From an uncultured Eubacteriales bacterium (GTDB taxonomy: Bacteria; Bacillota; Clostridia; UBA1381; UBA9506), in the NCBI GenBank assembly GCA_902478395.1, contig CABSKZ010000178.1, positions 1 through 6,158 on the forward strand: a stretch of 6,158 nucleotides of DNA. Direction: 5' to 3'. The translations under genes were made by a program, and so were the position numbers. A model generated the notes under the pieces. The model was not told the DNA's origin. It did no database searches and saw only the letters and a list, made by a program, of their open reading frames with translations. Shown in pieces: positions 1 to 6,158 of this stretch. Position 1 is the stretch's first letter; each line of letters opens with the position of its first letter.

Positions 1-29
1 AATTGAAGGTCTGAACCAATGAATCCCAT

Positions 30-83
30 AAAAAGATGCTGTCCCCGCAAGTCAAGCTTGACTTGCGGGGACAGCATCTTTTT
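30..83. terminator. Perfect 54-bp palindrome, bidirectional intrinsic terminator
   Basis: Two 27-base arms are exact reverse complements meeting at AAGCTT (54-59) with no spacer; as RNA the central AGCT would form the loop. The stem is GC-rich in the middle (GTCCCCGC / GCGGGGAC). It ends in an A run on the left (30-34) and a T run on the right (79-84), so either strand gives a GC hairpin followed by a U tract. It lies 72 nt past the stop of the SufB-like gene and would end the minus-strand sufCB transcript. It could equally end a plus-strand gene coming from the left: an open frame stops at TGA 20-22, but only six codons are visible. The stem is much longer than most terminators, so a palindromic repeat family is an alternative. 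Confidence 0.85.
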
Positions 84-155
84 TATGAAGCAATATATGG
101 ATGAATAAAAGAAAGCACTTTATTCGCAGCGTCATTTCTGGTTCCGTCACCATAG

Positions 156-1073
156 TTATTTTAAAAACCCCTCAATAATTTTTGCTTCTGCTTCCTGCTC
201 AGTCAAGCCGAGTGTCATCAATTTTGTGATTTGTTCGCCAGCGATTTTTCCAATGGCAGCCTCGTGAATCAGAGCAGCATCAACATGAGAAGCGGTCAAT
301 TCCGGAATAGCACTGACTTTGCCGTTGTCCATAATGATTGCATCACATTCTGAATGACCAGAGCATTTTGTGTTCCCGTTAATTTTAGAACGGAACATCT
401 GGTTTGAAGCATCCCTCGCCACAGAGCGGGAAACAAGATGTGCGCCGGAATTTTCCCCATCCAAATCGACGTCAAAGCATGTTTCCGCATACTGGGTGCC
501 GTGTGTCATGATTTTTTCTTTGATGACAAGTTTTGCACGTTCCTTTAATACCGCTTTTGATACTCGTTTCGTGGAGTCGACACCTTTGATTTGTACCGTA
601 TCCATTTCCATATATCCGTCTTCAGCCAGCTCAATATAGGTTTGAGGGTTAATAATACGTTTGCCTTGGCCGTCTCCGATTCCAATGTGCTTTTCAAGAT
701 AACGCACTTTGGCGCCTTTCTCAATAAAAAAGCGGTGGATGCCATTGTGTTGAGAATCCTCTTCTCCATCTGTGTGGACCCCACAGCCCGCGACAATTGT
801 GACGTCCGCATTTTCCCCAATCATAAAATCATTATAAACCAAATCATCTACATCGCTGTGAGTCACGCAGGCGGGAATATAAATGGTTTCATCTTTTGTT
901 CCCGGTTGAACAGTGATATCGATACCGGGCAGATCGTTCTTTGGCGTAATAGAAACCTGCTCTGTGGAATGCCTCCCGGCACAGCCGCTGTCCTCGCGAA
1001 TATTGAAGGCACCGGTGAAGTCACCGGTCACATCGGTTACCAACTCCAACAGTTTTTTGGTAATTTTATTCAT
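156..1073 (-). CDS. sufB: SufB/SufD-family Fe-S cluster assembly scaffold (SmsB-type, 305 aa)
   Basis: Cytosolic scaffold that builds Fe-S clusters together with the SufC ATPase. The chosen start is ATG 1073 (MNKITKK), preceded by GGGAGG at about 7-10 nt; a longer frame opening at 1166 would lie deep inside sufC. Family signs: a central beta-helix-like stretch with GCGVHTDGEEDSQHNGIHRF (residues 96-115), then a C-terminal core with C237-S-G-H240-S-E-C243-D, IPELTA (256-261) and IHEAAIGKI (269-277), ending in a helical EGFLK tail. C243 to H270-E271 is nearly the spacing of E. coli SufB Cys405 to Glu434, so these are the likely cluster-assembly residues (inferred without an alignment). At 305 aa it is much shorter than E. 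coli SufB (495 aa) or SufD (423 aa), lacking most of the N-terminal part. With no second SufB/D gene next to it, it probably forms a homodimer with two SufC, as in the SUF-like minimal system. It overlaps the end of sufC by 8 nt. No cysteine desulfurase or SufU lies in the window. Confidence 0.93.
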   Translation of the reverse strand: MNKITKKLLELVTDVTGDFTGAFNIREDSGCAGRHSTEQVSITPKNDLPGIDITVQPGTKDETIYIPACVTHSDVDDLVYNDFMIGENADVTIVAGCGVHTDGEEDSQHNGIHRFFIEKGAKVRYLEKHIGIGDGQGKRIINPQTYIELAEDGYMEMDTVQIKGVDSTKRVSKAVLKERAKLVIKEKIMTHGTQYAETCFDVDLDGENSGAHLVSRSVARDASNQMFRSKINGNTKCSGHSECDAIIMDNGKVSAIPELTASHVDAALIHEAAIGKIAGEQITKLMTLGLTEQEAEAKIIEGFLK

Positions 1074-1797
1074 TGCAATTTCCCTCCCGTCCTGTGCAAA
1101 AACGGCATTTTTCTTGGTCTGCAAGAAGCTCCGGCAAAATGCTCCCTTTCTCACCCTGCGCCACAATTGCGCCGCTGCTTAAAACAATGATCTCGTCCGC
1201 AATATCAAGGATACGTTCCTGATGGGAAATAATTAAAATAGATCCCTGGATTTCATTCCGCAGTTGTTTGAACACCTCTATCAAGTTGTTGAAGCTCCAT
1301 AAATCAATTCCGGCTTCCGGCTCGTCGAATATGGTAAGCTGTGCTTTCCGGGCCAAAGCCATTGCAATTTCAATACGTTTCATTTCTCCACCCGACAGGC
1401 TGGCGTTAATTTCCCGGTCAATATAGTCCCGGGCGCATAGGCCAACATCACGCAGATAGCTGCGAAGAAGCGGTTCGCTCATTTCATTATCTGCAGCCAG
1501 CCGAAGCAAATCGCGGACTGTAAGCCCCTTAAAACGGACTGGTTGCTGGAATGCAAAAGCGATTCCAAGCTGGGAACGTTCGGTCACACTGGCGTTTGTA
1601 ATATCTGTACCATTGAAGGTCAGTGTCCCCTCCGTGGGTTTTAAAATTCCGGCGATTACCTTTGCGAGCGTTGATTTTCCACCGCCGTTTGGCCCGGTTA
1701 TCACGACAAACTTGCCGTCCTTTACCGTCAGATTTATATTTTTAATAATTTCAAGGTTTGCGTCAACGCTTACGGAAATATTGTTTAGCTCTAGCAT
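1066..1797 (-). CDS. sufC: SufC-type ABC ATPase of Fe-S cluster assembly (SmsC-type, 243 aa)
   Basis: Soluble ABC ATPase whose nucleotide-driven dimerisation reshapes the attached SufB-like scaffold; it is not a transporter despite its fold. Visible motifs: Walker A GPNGGGKST (35-43), Q-loop FAFQQPVRFKG (81-91), signature LSGGEMKRIEIAMAL (134-148), Walker B LTIFDEPEAGID (154-165) with the Asp-Glu pair, and switch His in ISHQ (190-193). The SGGE(M/K)KR signature and the DEPEAGID segment are typical of SufC proteins. Length fits the family (about 245-250 aa). The tail carries C231-x2-C234-x6-C241, which is not part of the ABC core. ATG 1797 follows GGAGTG (1803-1808) at 5 nt. The stop overlaps the SufB-like start as ATGAATAA, implying translational coupling. 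The gene begins 23 nt after the regulator's stop with no terminator between, so read-through from the regulator promoter is possible. Confidence 0.95.
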   Translation of the reverse strand: MLELNNISVSVDANLEIIKNINLTVKDGKFVVITGPNGGGKSTLAKVIAGILKPTEGTLTFNGTDITNASVTERSQLGIAFAFQQPVRFKGLTVRDLLRLAADNEMSEPLLRSYLRDVGLCARDYIDREINASLSGGEMKRIEIAMALARKAQLTIFDEPEAGIDLWSFNNLIEVFKQLRNEIQGSILIISHQERILDIADEIIVLSSGAIVAQGEKGSILPELLADQEKCRFCTGREGNCNE

Positions 1798-1820
1798 ATC
1801 TTCACTCCATTCTAATCATT

Positions 1821-4067
1821 TTATTTCATATATTCGGAAGGTGTAATGCCCATATACCGTTTGAATGCGCGGCGGAATGAAACGCTGCTGTTATAACCGA
1901 CGGCCGCTGATATTTTCTCAATGCTATACTGACGCTCATCCAAAAGCTTACAGGCGGCTTCGATTCGAACCTTTTCAACGTAATCCAAGAATTTATAATT
2001 GGTATGCTCTTTAAAGTATTTCGAAACATATTCCTCTGAAATGTTGAAGTATTCAGCAAAGCTTTGGCGGCTGAGGGACGGGTCAGAATAATGTCGTTCA
2101 ATGTATTCCAACATGGCGGTTGTCAGGTCACCCGCAGGAGCTAGTGAGTGAACCTCCTCCAGCATGGAAAACACTTTTTTAAACAGAGTAAACGCCTTTG
2201 GAAGCGTGACATCACTGTCTATGCGGACTAGGTATTGCTCAATTTCTTCTCTCTGCCGCGTACTGGGATTTAGCTTACCCAACACTTTATATATAGTACT
2301 TTTAATATCAAAATACAGGTATGATATCGTAACGTTGGTCAAAATCCGGTTTTCGCTGTTTTCATGTTCAATTGCACTCAAAATTTCATTGACCTGGCCT
2401 AAATTGCTGGTTTTCAAAGCATTTATCAATCGCGATTCCATTTCTATCGGATAATAATATCCAGCATTGAGAGCGGAACTGGATACATACCAGACAATAT
2501 TATTGGAAACCGTCTGCGTACCGTAATCCATAGCGTCCCGGGCGGATTGATACGAATGTCCCGCTTCTTCAAGGTTGGTAAAGGTATCTCCAACGGCGCA
2601 TTTCAGCATCACATTCAAATTGATATATAAGTCGTCAATCATTCTATTTAGTTCGTCCTCAATCAGCATATAGTTCTGATTGGTATCTTCTTGTTCAAAA
2701 GCAGTCAGGAAAACGATATCATTTTCGCCGATATCTGTAAAAATTGCTGATAGATTTGAGCAATAGATATTCTTAATTAAAGTATTTGCCGCGGATAATT
2801 CTTCGATATTACTTCCTTCCCCACGTACGATGGAAAGTAATACGATTACATAATATTTTCCGGTTAATGAAATGTTCAAATGCTGTATCCGTTCCTGAAT
2901 TTCTTCGTTAGAAAACAGACTGCCGCCGAGTATCAGGGTGTGAAGAAAATTAGAACGGAGAATCGGCAAATTTCGTTTCATTTCTTCCCGGAATTGCTCG
3001 TCTGAAGCAATTAACTTTGACATCGCACCGGATATGACGGAAATTTCATCTGTTTTAGAGGGTTCATCTGAATAACTGTTCAGTCTCGACGCCAAATTCC
3101 GAATTGGTTGTGTATTTCGTTTGGAGAGATACAATGCCAATAGCCAACACAGAATTAGAGACAAAATGAAGGAAGCATAGGTTATCAGTTTCATTTCGGA
3201 AAGCTCATTTGTTATAACAGAATAGGGAATCGACGCTGCATATTTCCGGCCGTCTGAGGATGTGGTCGTATAAACAAGATACGTATTTCCGTCTATTTGT
3301 AGCTGTGAGCTTTCTGCGTCCGGCAGTTCCGGCAACAGGGGTGCGTTTTCGGTCATCGTAACCAGCTCACCGCTTCCGTTATAGAAATAAAAAGACGCGT
3401 CGGAAGCGCTGGCTTCGTGAAACAACGTCTGAAGCCGATCGCTGTTGATAAGTATCATAATAGCCCCGGTTATATTTTTCTTTTCACCGACTGGCACTGA
3501 AGAGCAGTACAGAATTTGTTTCTGTACATTGCCGAGATGGTTGACCATCATTTCGGGGAAGATTTTTTTGTATTGAAACGCTTGCAAAATATCATTTTTT
3601 ACTTCATTATATGAAAAGTTTCCGAGTTGGAAAGTATCCCCATATAACTTGTCCACACGGAAGATTGTATTGTAGCTGATCATGGCATTACTTCTCTGGG
3701 AGTAGAGATAGATATTATCCATTAACAAATTGGTATCCATATATGTTTTTAAAAAATTCTTGGCCTCCAGAGTGATATAAGGATCGTAGCTATCAGACTC
3801 TTTATCATAAATATCCTCTGTTAAAAAAGAAGAAACCTGCTCGTTCATCAAAATTTGTTTCGAAATATTATCAATCTCAGTTAAATACTGGTTAATAATT
3901 TGCTGTGATTGAAGGAGTACGGAGTAATAGTGGTCTTTTGTCGATTTTTCTAAAATTTGAATAAGCCTGGAATAAGTAAACAGGTTTGTGACAAAGAATA
4001 AAAGTATTAATAAAAGGTATGATATAAAAAAACGCCGGAATACGCTTAAGTTTTTAAAGTATGGCAT
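1821..4067 (-). CDS. Membrane-anchored AraC-family transcriptional regulator with extracytoplasmic sensor (748 aa)
   Basis: One-component regulator that senses outside the cell and binds DNA inside. Order of parts: short cytoplasmic start (1-13); TM1 about 14-32 (ISYLLLILLFFVTNLF); extracytoplasmic region about 33-293, Cache-like in size and position, opening with a helical stretch; TM2 about 294-315 (SFILSLILCWLLALYLS); cytoplasmic linker that may be HAMP-like (318-360); a central domain (about 405-515) resembling the degenerate GGDEF-like domain of YesN-type proteins, ending in EEAGHSYQSARDAMDYG; and a C-terminal AraC DNA-binding domain (650-748). The latter has two helix-turn-helix units, at 666-689 (RQSFAEYFNISEEYVSKYF) and 715-746 (ISAAVGYNSSVSFRRAFKRY, then MGITPSEYMK). 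No kinase or receiver domain is present. ATG 4067 follows AAGGAAGG (4078-4085) at 10 nt. It is divergent from the sugar-binding lipoprotein gene, the usual place for a regulator of carbohydrate uptake in Firmicutes. Its ligand cannot be told from the sequence. Confidence 0.93.
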   Translation of the reverse strand: MPYFKNLSVFRRFFISYLLLILLFFVTNLFTYSRLIQILEKSTKDHYYSVLLQSQQIINQYLTEIDNISKQILMNEQVSSFLTEDIYDKESDSYDPYITLEAKNFLKTYMDTNLLMDNIYLYSQRSNAMISYNTIFRVDKLYGDTFQLGNFSYNEVKNDILQAFQYKKIFPEMMVNHLGNVQKQILYCSSVPVGEKKNITGAIMILINSDRLQTLFHEASASDASFYFYNGSGELVTMTENAPLLPELPDAESSQLQIDGNTYLVYTTTSSDGRKYAASIPYSVITNELSEMKLITYASFILSLILCWLLALYLSKRNTQPIRNLASRLNSYSDEPSKTDEISVISGAMSKLIASDEQFREEMKRNLPILRSNFLHTLILGGSLFSNEEIQERIQHLNISLTGKYYVIVLLSIVRGEGSNIEELSAANTLIKNIYCSNLSAIFTDIGENDIVFLTAFEQEDTNQNYMLIEDELNRMIDDLYINLNVMLKCAVGDTFTNLEEAGHSYQSARDAMDYGTQTVSNNIVWYVSSSALNAGYYYPIEMESRLINALKTSNLGQVNEILSAIEHENSENRILTNVTISYLYFDIKSTIYKVLGKLNPSTRQREEIEQYLVRIDSDVTLPKAFTLFKKVFSMLEEVHSLAPAGDLTTAMLEYIERHYSDPSLSRQSFAEYFNISEEYVSKYFKEHTNYKFLDYVEKVRIEAACKLLDERQYSIEKISAAVGYNSSVSFRRAFKRYMGITPSEYMK

Positions 4068-4105
4068 TATCCATACACCTTCCTTCTATAAACTATTATA
4101 TTTAT

Positions 4106-4134
4106 ATTATACCTGTTGTCATATAAAATGTAAA
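4106..4134 (-). promoter_or_regulatory. SigA-type promoter of the regulator gene
   Basis: Read on the minus strand: -35 TTTACA (4134-4129, five of six consensus bases), a 17-nt spacer, and -10 TATAAT (4111-4106, exact). Transcription should start near 4099, giving a leader of about 32 nt that carries the AAGGAAGG ribosome site. A second TATAAT at 4100-4095 lacks a good -35. If no other promoter exists, this one also drives sufCB. Confidence 0.8.
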
Positions 4135-4178
4135 GAAAATGTTTTTGTTATTTTGTTTGTATCGTGTAGGAATTGTAT

Positions 4179-4207
4179 GGTAACGCAGGAAAACCCGTCC
4201 GGTAACG
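4179..4207 (+). promoter_or_regulatory. Candidate operator: direct repeat GGTAACG, 22 bp apart
   Basis: GGTAACG occurs exactly at 4179-4185 and 4201-4207. The 22-bp start-to-start distance is two helical turns, the arrangement that two-headed AraC-family domains bind (araI half-sites are about 21 bp apart). It sits between the two divergent promoters, about 45 bp upstream of the regulator's -35 and 46 bp upstream of the lipoprotein gene's -35. Similarity outside the seven bases is weak, and the site is farther from the -35 than is usual for a class II activator. The role is inferred. Confidence 0.4.
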
Positions 4208-4253
4208 AAAAAGTAGTCATCACAAAGTGTTCTATGTTGATTGTTTTTGTATC

Positions 4254-4282
4254 TTTACTTTTGTATGGGGGATTTCTATAAT
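4254..4282 (+). promoter_or_regulatory. SigA-type promoter of the solute-binding lipoprotein gene
   Basis: -35 TTTACT (4254-4259, four of six), 17-nt spacer, -10 TATAAT (4277-4282, exact). The start should fall near 4289, leaving a leader of about 57 nt with no evident attenuator hairpin. The imperfect -35 suits an activator-dependent promoter. The whole 278-nt gap between the divergent genes (4068-4345) holds only the two promoters, the direct repeat and the two ribosome sites. Confidence 0.7.
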
Positions 4283-4345
4283 AAGATTAGGAATGCTGTA
4301 TGTAATTCTAATTGTTACAAGGTTGTTTTATAAAAAGGGGGAGCT

Positions 4346-5896
4346 ATGGAGCGGTTAAAAAAACGTATGGCAGCAAGTGTAGCTGTAATATTTTTGCTGA
4401 CTATCGCCGGGTGTGAAAACAATAATGGATTATCTCAGGTCCATTCTGAACCACCGTTGGAAATTACCTGGTGGTCGAGACTGTATCCGCATATTGGGAA
4501 AACTGCTGGCAATTTCAGTGAAATCGAATTCTATCAAGAGCTTGAGAGGAGGACAAACACAAAATTGACATTCATCCATCCGTCAACCCCAGAGCACTTC
4601 AATTTGATGGTATCCTCCGGAGATTTACCGGATCTGATTGAGAAGGACTTTATCAACGATTATAGCGGCGGCGTACAAAAAGCGGTGGATAGCGGAATTA
4701 TTATTGAAATCGACCAGTATATAGACCAAAACGCGCCAAATTATAAACGTGTTTTAGAGCAGCATCCAGATTGGGATAAACAGGTTAAACTGGACTCTGG
4801 GAAGCATTACACGTTTGCTTGGTTTAGAGGGGATGAAAGCCTGACCTCATGGAAGGGACTGCAACTCCGGGAGGATCTGCTTGAAAGAGCTGGACTTCCG
4901 TTGCCGGAAACCGTAGCAGACTGGGATGCGGTCCTGCGCAGTTTTAAAAAGCAGGGTGTGGATTACCCATTTTCACCAGTTGGTGAAGAGGGACTGAACG
5001 CATTTGTCGGGCCATTTGGCATCGGTGTTTCCTACTACCAGGAAGATGGGCGTGTAAAATATGGGCCTAGGGAGCCTGCATATAAAGACTATCTGGCATT
5101 ATTGAACCGCTGGTATCAACAGGGGCTGCTGGACCCGGATTTTTTTGCACAGGATGAGGATACGCTGGATGCAAAGGTCATCAATGGACAGGTTGCTGTA
5201 TTTAATATGTCAGCGGGAGGCTCAATGGGGAAATATATTCCGGTGCTGGCGGAAAAATTTCCGGGAGCAAAGCTGGCGGGTACAAAATATCCGGTGATGA
5301 ACCGCGGAGAAATACCGCGTTTTGGACAAAAGGATTTTGAATATTTCCCAGAAACGAGCGTGACTATCTCAACTTCATGCAAATATCCGGCAAAAGTAGC
5401 AGGGTTTCTTGACTATGGCTATTCAGAGGAAGGGCATATGTTCTATAATTTTGGAATTGAAAACGTGTCCTATCAGATGATTGACGGATATCCAAAATAT
5501 ACCTCGTTGATAACGGACAATCCCGATGGTTTGGCAATGCAATATGCCATGAGCCGGTATATGGCTTCTGCATATGGCGGACCGTTTGTCCAAGACAAGC
5601 GGTATTTTGAGCAGTATTTAAAATATCCCGAACAAAAGGAAGCGGTAGAACGCTGGAAAGAACAGGACGCCAGCTCCAGAATTCCGCCGGTGGCGTTTAC
5701 GGAGCCAGAATCAGAGTTGCTGGCCACAACAGGAAAACGTATAACTCAGTTCGTAAAAGAAAATAACATTCGTTTTATTACCGGGCAGCAGAGTTTGGAA
5801 CTATTTGATGAATACCTGTCAGAGCTTCAGAAAATGGGAATCGAGGAAGTGATCGAAGCTTATCAGAATGCGCTGAACCGGTACAATGACCGGTAA
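4346..5896 (+). CDS. Extracellular solute-binding lipoprotein of a carbohydrate ABC transporter (LplA/YtcQ-like, 516 aa)
   Basis: Lipid-anchored surface receptor that should capture a sugar or oligosaccharide and hand it to ABC permeases. The N-terminus is a lipoprotein signal peptide: basic MERLKKR, a hydrophobic stretch (9-20), lipobox I-A-G-C with Cys23 as the acylated residue, then a polar NNN linker. The mature part has family-1 solute-binding features of the LplA/YtcQ group: LEITWW (38-43), FNLMVSSGDLPDLIE (85-99), W193DAVLRSFK, LLNRWYQQGLLDPDF (252-266), GFLDYGYSEEGHMFYNFGIE (353-372) and IPPVAFTEPE (446-455). The length is typical. ATG 4346 follows AAGGGGGAG; the next Met (residue 8) would lose the basic head of the signal peptide. 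It is divergent from the membrane AraC regulator and 70 nt ahead of a second secreted-protein gene. The group often sits with LplB- and YtcP-type permeases, but none is in the window. The ligand is unknown; aromatic residues are abundant, as expected for sugar binding. Confidence 0.92.
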   Translation: MERLKKRMAASVAVIFLLTIAGCENNNGLSQVHSEPPLEITWWSRLYPHIGKTAGNFSEIEFYQELERRTNTKLTFIHPSTPEHFNLMVSSGDLPDLIEKDFINDYSGGVQKAVDSGIIIEIDQYIDQNAPNYKRVLEQHPDWDKQVKLDSGKHYTFAWFRGDESLTSWKGLQLREDLLERAGLPLPETVADWDAVLRSFKKQGVDYPFSPVGEEGLNAFVGPFGIGVSYYQEDGRVKYGPREPAYKDYLALLNRWYQQGLLDPDFFAQDEDTLDAKVINGQVAVFNMSAGGSMGKYIPVLAEKFPGAKLAGTKYPVMNRGEIPRFGQKDFEYFPETSVTISTSCKYPAKVAGFLDYGYSEEGHMFYNFGIENVSYQMIDGYPKYTSLITDNPDGLAMQYAMSRYMASAYGGPFVQDKRYFEQYLKYPEQKEAVERWKEQDASSRIPPVAFTEPESELLATTGKRITQFVKENNIRFITGQQSLELFDEYLSELQKMGIEEVIEAYQNALNRYNDR

Positions 5897-5966
5897 GGAA
5901 TAATATCTGGGCATGTGTGACAAATAGGAAATTTTTATGGGTGGAATAAAAGAAGGGAGTAGAAAC

Positions 5967-6158
5967 ATGAAGAGAATAGCAGGAGTAGTAATAGCAGCCA
6001 TGATAATCGGACTGCTGGGCAATTTTGCTGGGGCTGAGGAAATGGAATCGGCGCCGCCTGTGGTGGAAGCGAGTGCAGTTCCATCCGCGTCAGCAGCTCC
6101 AACGGCAACGACCTCTGGGGATGAAGAAATAAGAGGGAAGAGCTACGAGAGCGCGGTG
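5967..6158 (+). CDS. Secreted protein, N-terminal 64 residues only (cut by window end)
   Basis: An open frame from ATG 5967 runs off the right edge without a stop. GGGAG at 5955-5959, 7 nt upstream, supports the start. The product begins with a clear Sec signal peptide: MKR, a hydrophobic core (about 5-18), and probable signal peptidase I cleavage after A-G-A (residues 21-23) before EEMESAPP. There is no lipobox. Residues 24-50 are an Ala/Pro/Ser/Thr-rich low-complexity linker, followed by GDEEIRGKSYESAV, where a folded domain may begin. The gene follows the lipoprotein gene by 70 nt on the same strand without a convincing terminator, so it is probably in the same operon and tied to carbohydrate use. 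The YESAV segment recalls the start of DUF5696-type proteins found in such loci, but that is a weak guess; a glycoside hydrolase or carbohydrate-binding protein is equally possible. Confidence 0.8.
   Translation, partial: MKRIAGVVIAAMIIGLLGNFAGAEEMESAPPVVEASAVPSASAAPTATTSGDEEIRGKSYESAV

Noticed and set aside
2..22. Possible C-terminus of a plus-strand gene (six codons ending in TGA 20-22)
   Set aside because: Its place just before the bidirectional terminator is suggestive, but six codons cannot support a gene call.
103..125. GAATAAA / TTTATTC inverted repeat downstream of the SufB-like gene
   Set aside because: A 7-bp AT-only stem with a 9-nt loop is expected by chance, and the 30-83 palindrome already explains termination.
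1074..1166. 31-residue N-terminal extension of the SufB-like frame, opening at 1166
   Set aside because: It lies wholly within sufC codons and lacks family similarity; ATG 1073 has a strong ribosome site and gives a normal SmsB-like N-terminus.
591..1190. 199-codon open frame antisense to the SufB-like gene
   Set aside because: It is fully opposite a well-supported gene, has no recognisable domain, and looks like a shadow of that gene's codon bias.
3988..4281. 97-codon plus-strand frame over the regulator's 5' end and the control region
   Set aside because: It has AT-rich Lys/Tyr/Ile composition, covers both promoters and the direct repeat, and no ribosome site or family resemblance was seen.
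4326..4335. TTTTATAAAA palindrome next to the lipoprotein gene's ribosome site
   Set aside because: It is short and AT-only, and gives no stable structure or recognisable operator.
5877..5895. ACCGGT-6 nt-ACCGGT hairpin around the lipoprotein stop codon
   Set aside because: Each half is self-palindromic, the stem is only 6 bp and no T tract follows, so it is not a credible terminator.

Overview
The window reads as chromosomal DNA of a low-to-mid GC anaerobic Firmicute, most likely class Clostridia. Four things point there: a minimal SufC/SufB-type Fe-S assembly pair, a large membrane-anchored AraC-family regulator, an LplA/YtcQ-type sugar-binding lipoprotein, and strong purine-rich Shine-Dalgarno sites with near-consensus SigA promoters. 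This placement is inference from gene types; no rRNA or other taxonomic marker is present.

Layout, left to right. Positions 1-155 hold a perfect 54-bp GC-rich palindrome (30-83) flanked by A and T runs, best read as a bidirectional intrinsic terminator. On the minus strand, read from right to left, lie a 748-aa transmembrane AraC-type regulator (4067-1821), the SufC-like ATPase (1797-1066) and the SufB/SufD-like scaffold (1073-156). They have a 23-nt gap and then an 8-nt overlap, so they could be one transcript ending at the palindrome. Positions 4068-4345 are a divergent control region with a good promoter in each direction and a helically phased 7-bp direct repeat between them. On the plus strand are a 516-aa solute-binding lipoprotein (4346-5896) and the first 64 codons of a secreted protein (5967 to the window edge).

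How the genes work together. The right half is a typical oligosaccharide-uptake control module: a membrane AraC protein with an extracytoplasmic sensor domain probably senses a carbohydrate, directly or through the binding protein, and controls the divergent lipoprotein gene and its downstream partner. The permeases and any hydrolase would lie beyond the window or elsewhere. The left half is Fe-S cluster assembly, with a single SufB/D-like protein in place of separate SufB and SufD, matching the SUF-like minimal system (SmsCB) of many anaerobes. Whether the two modules share a transcript is the most testable open question. No clearly undescribed system is visible; the findings below are modest leads.
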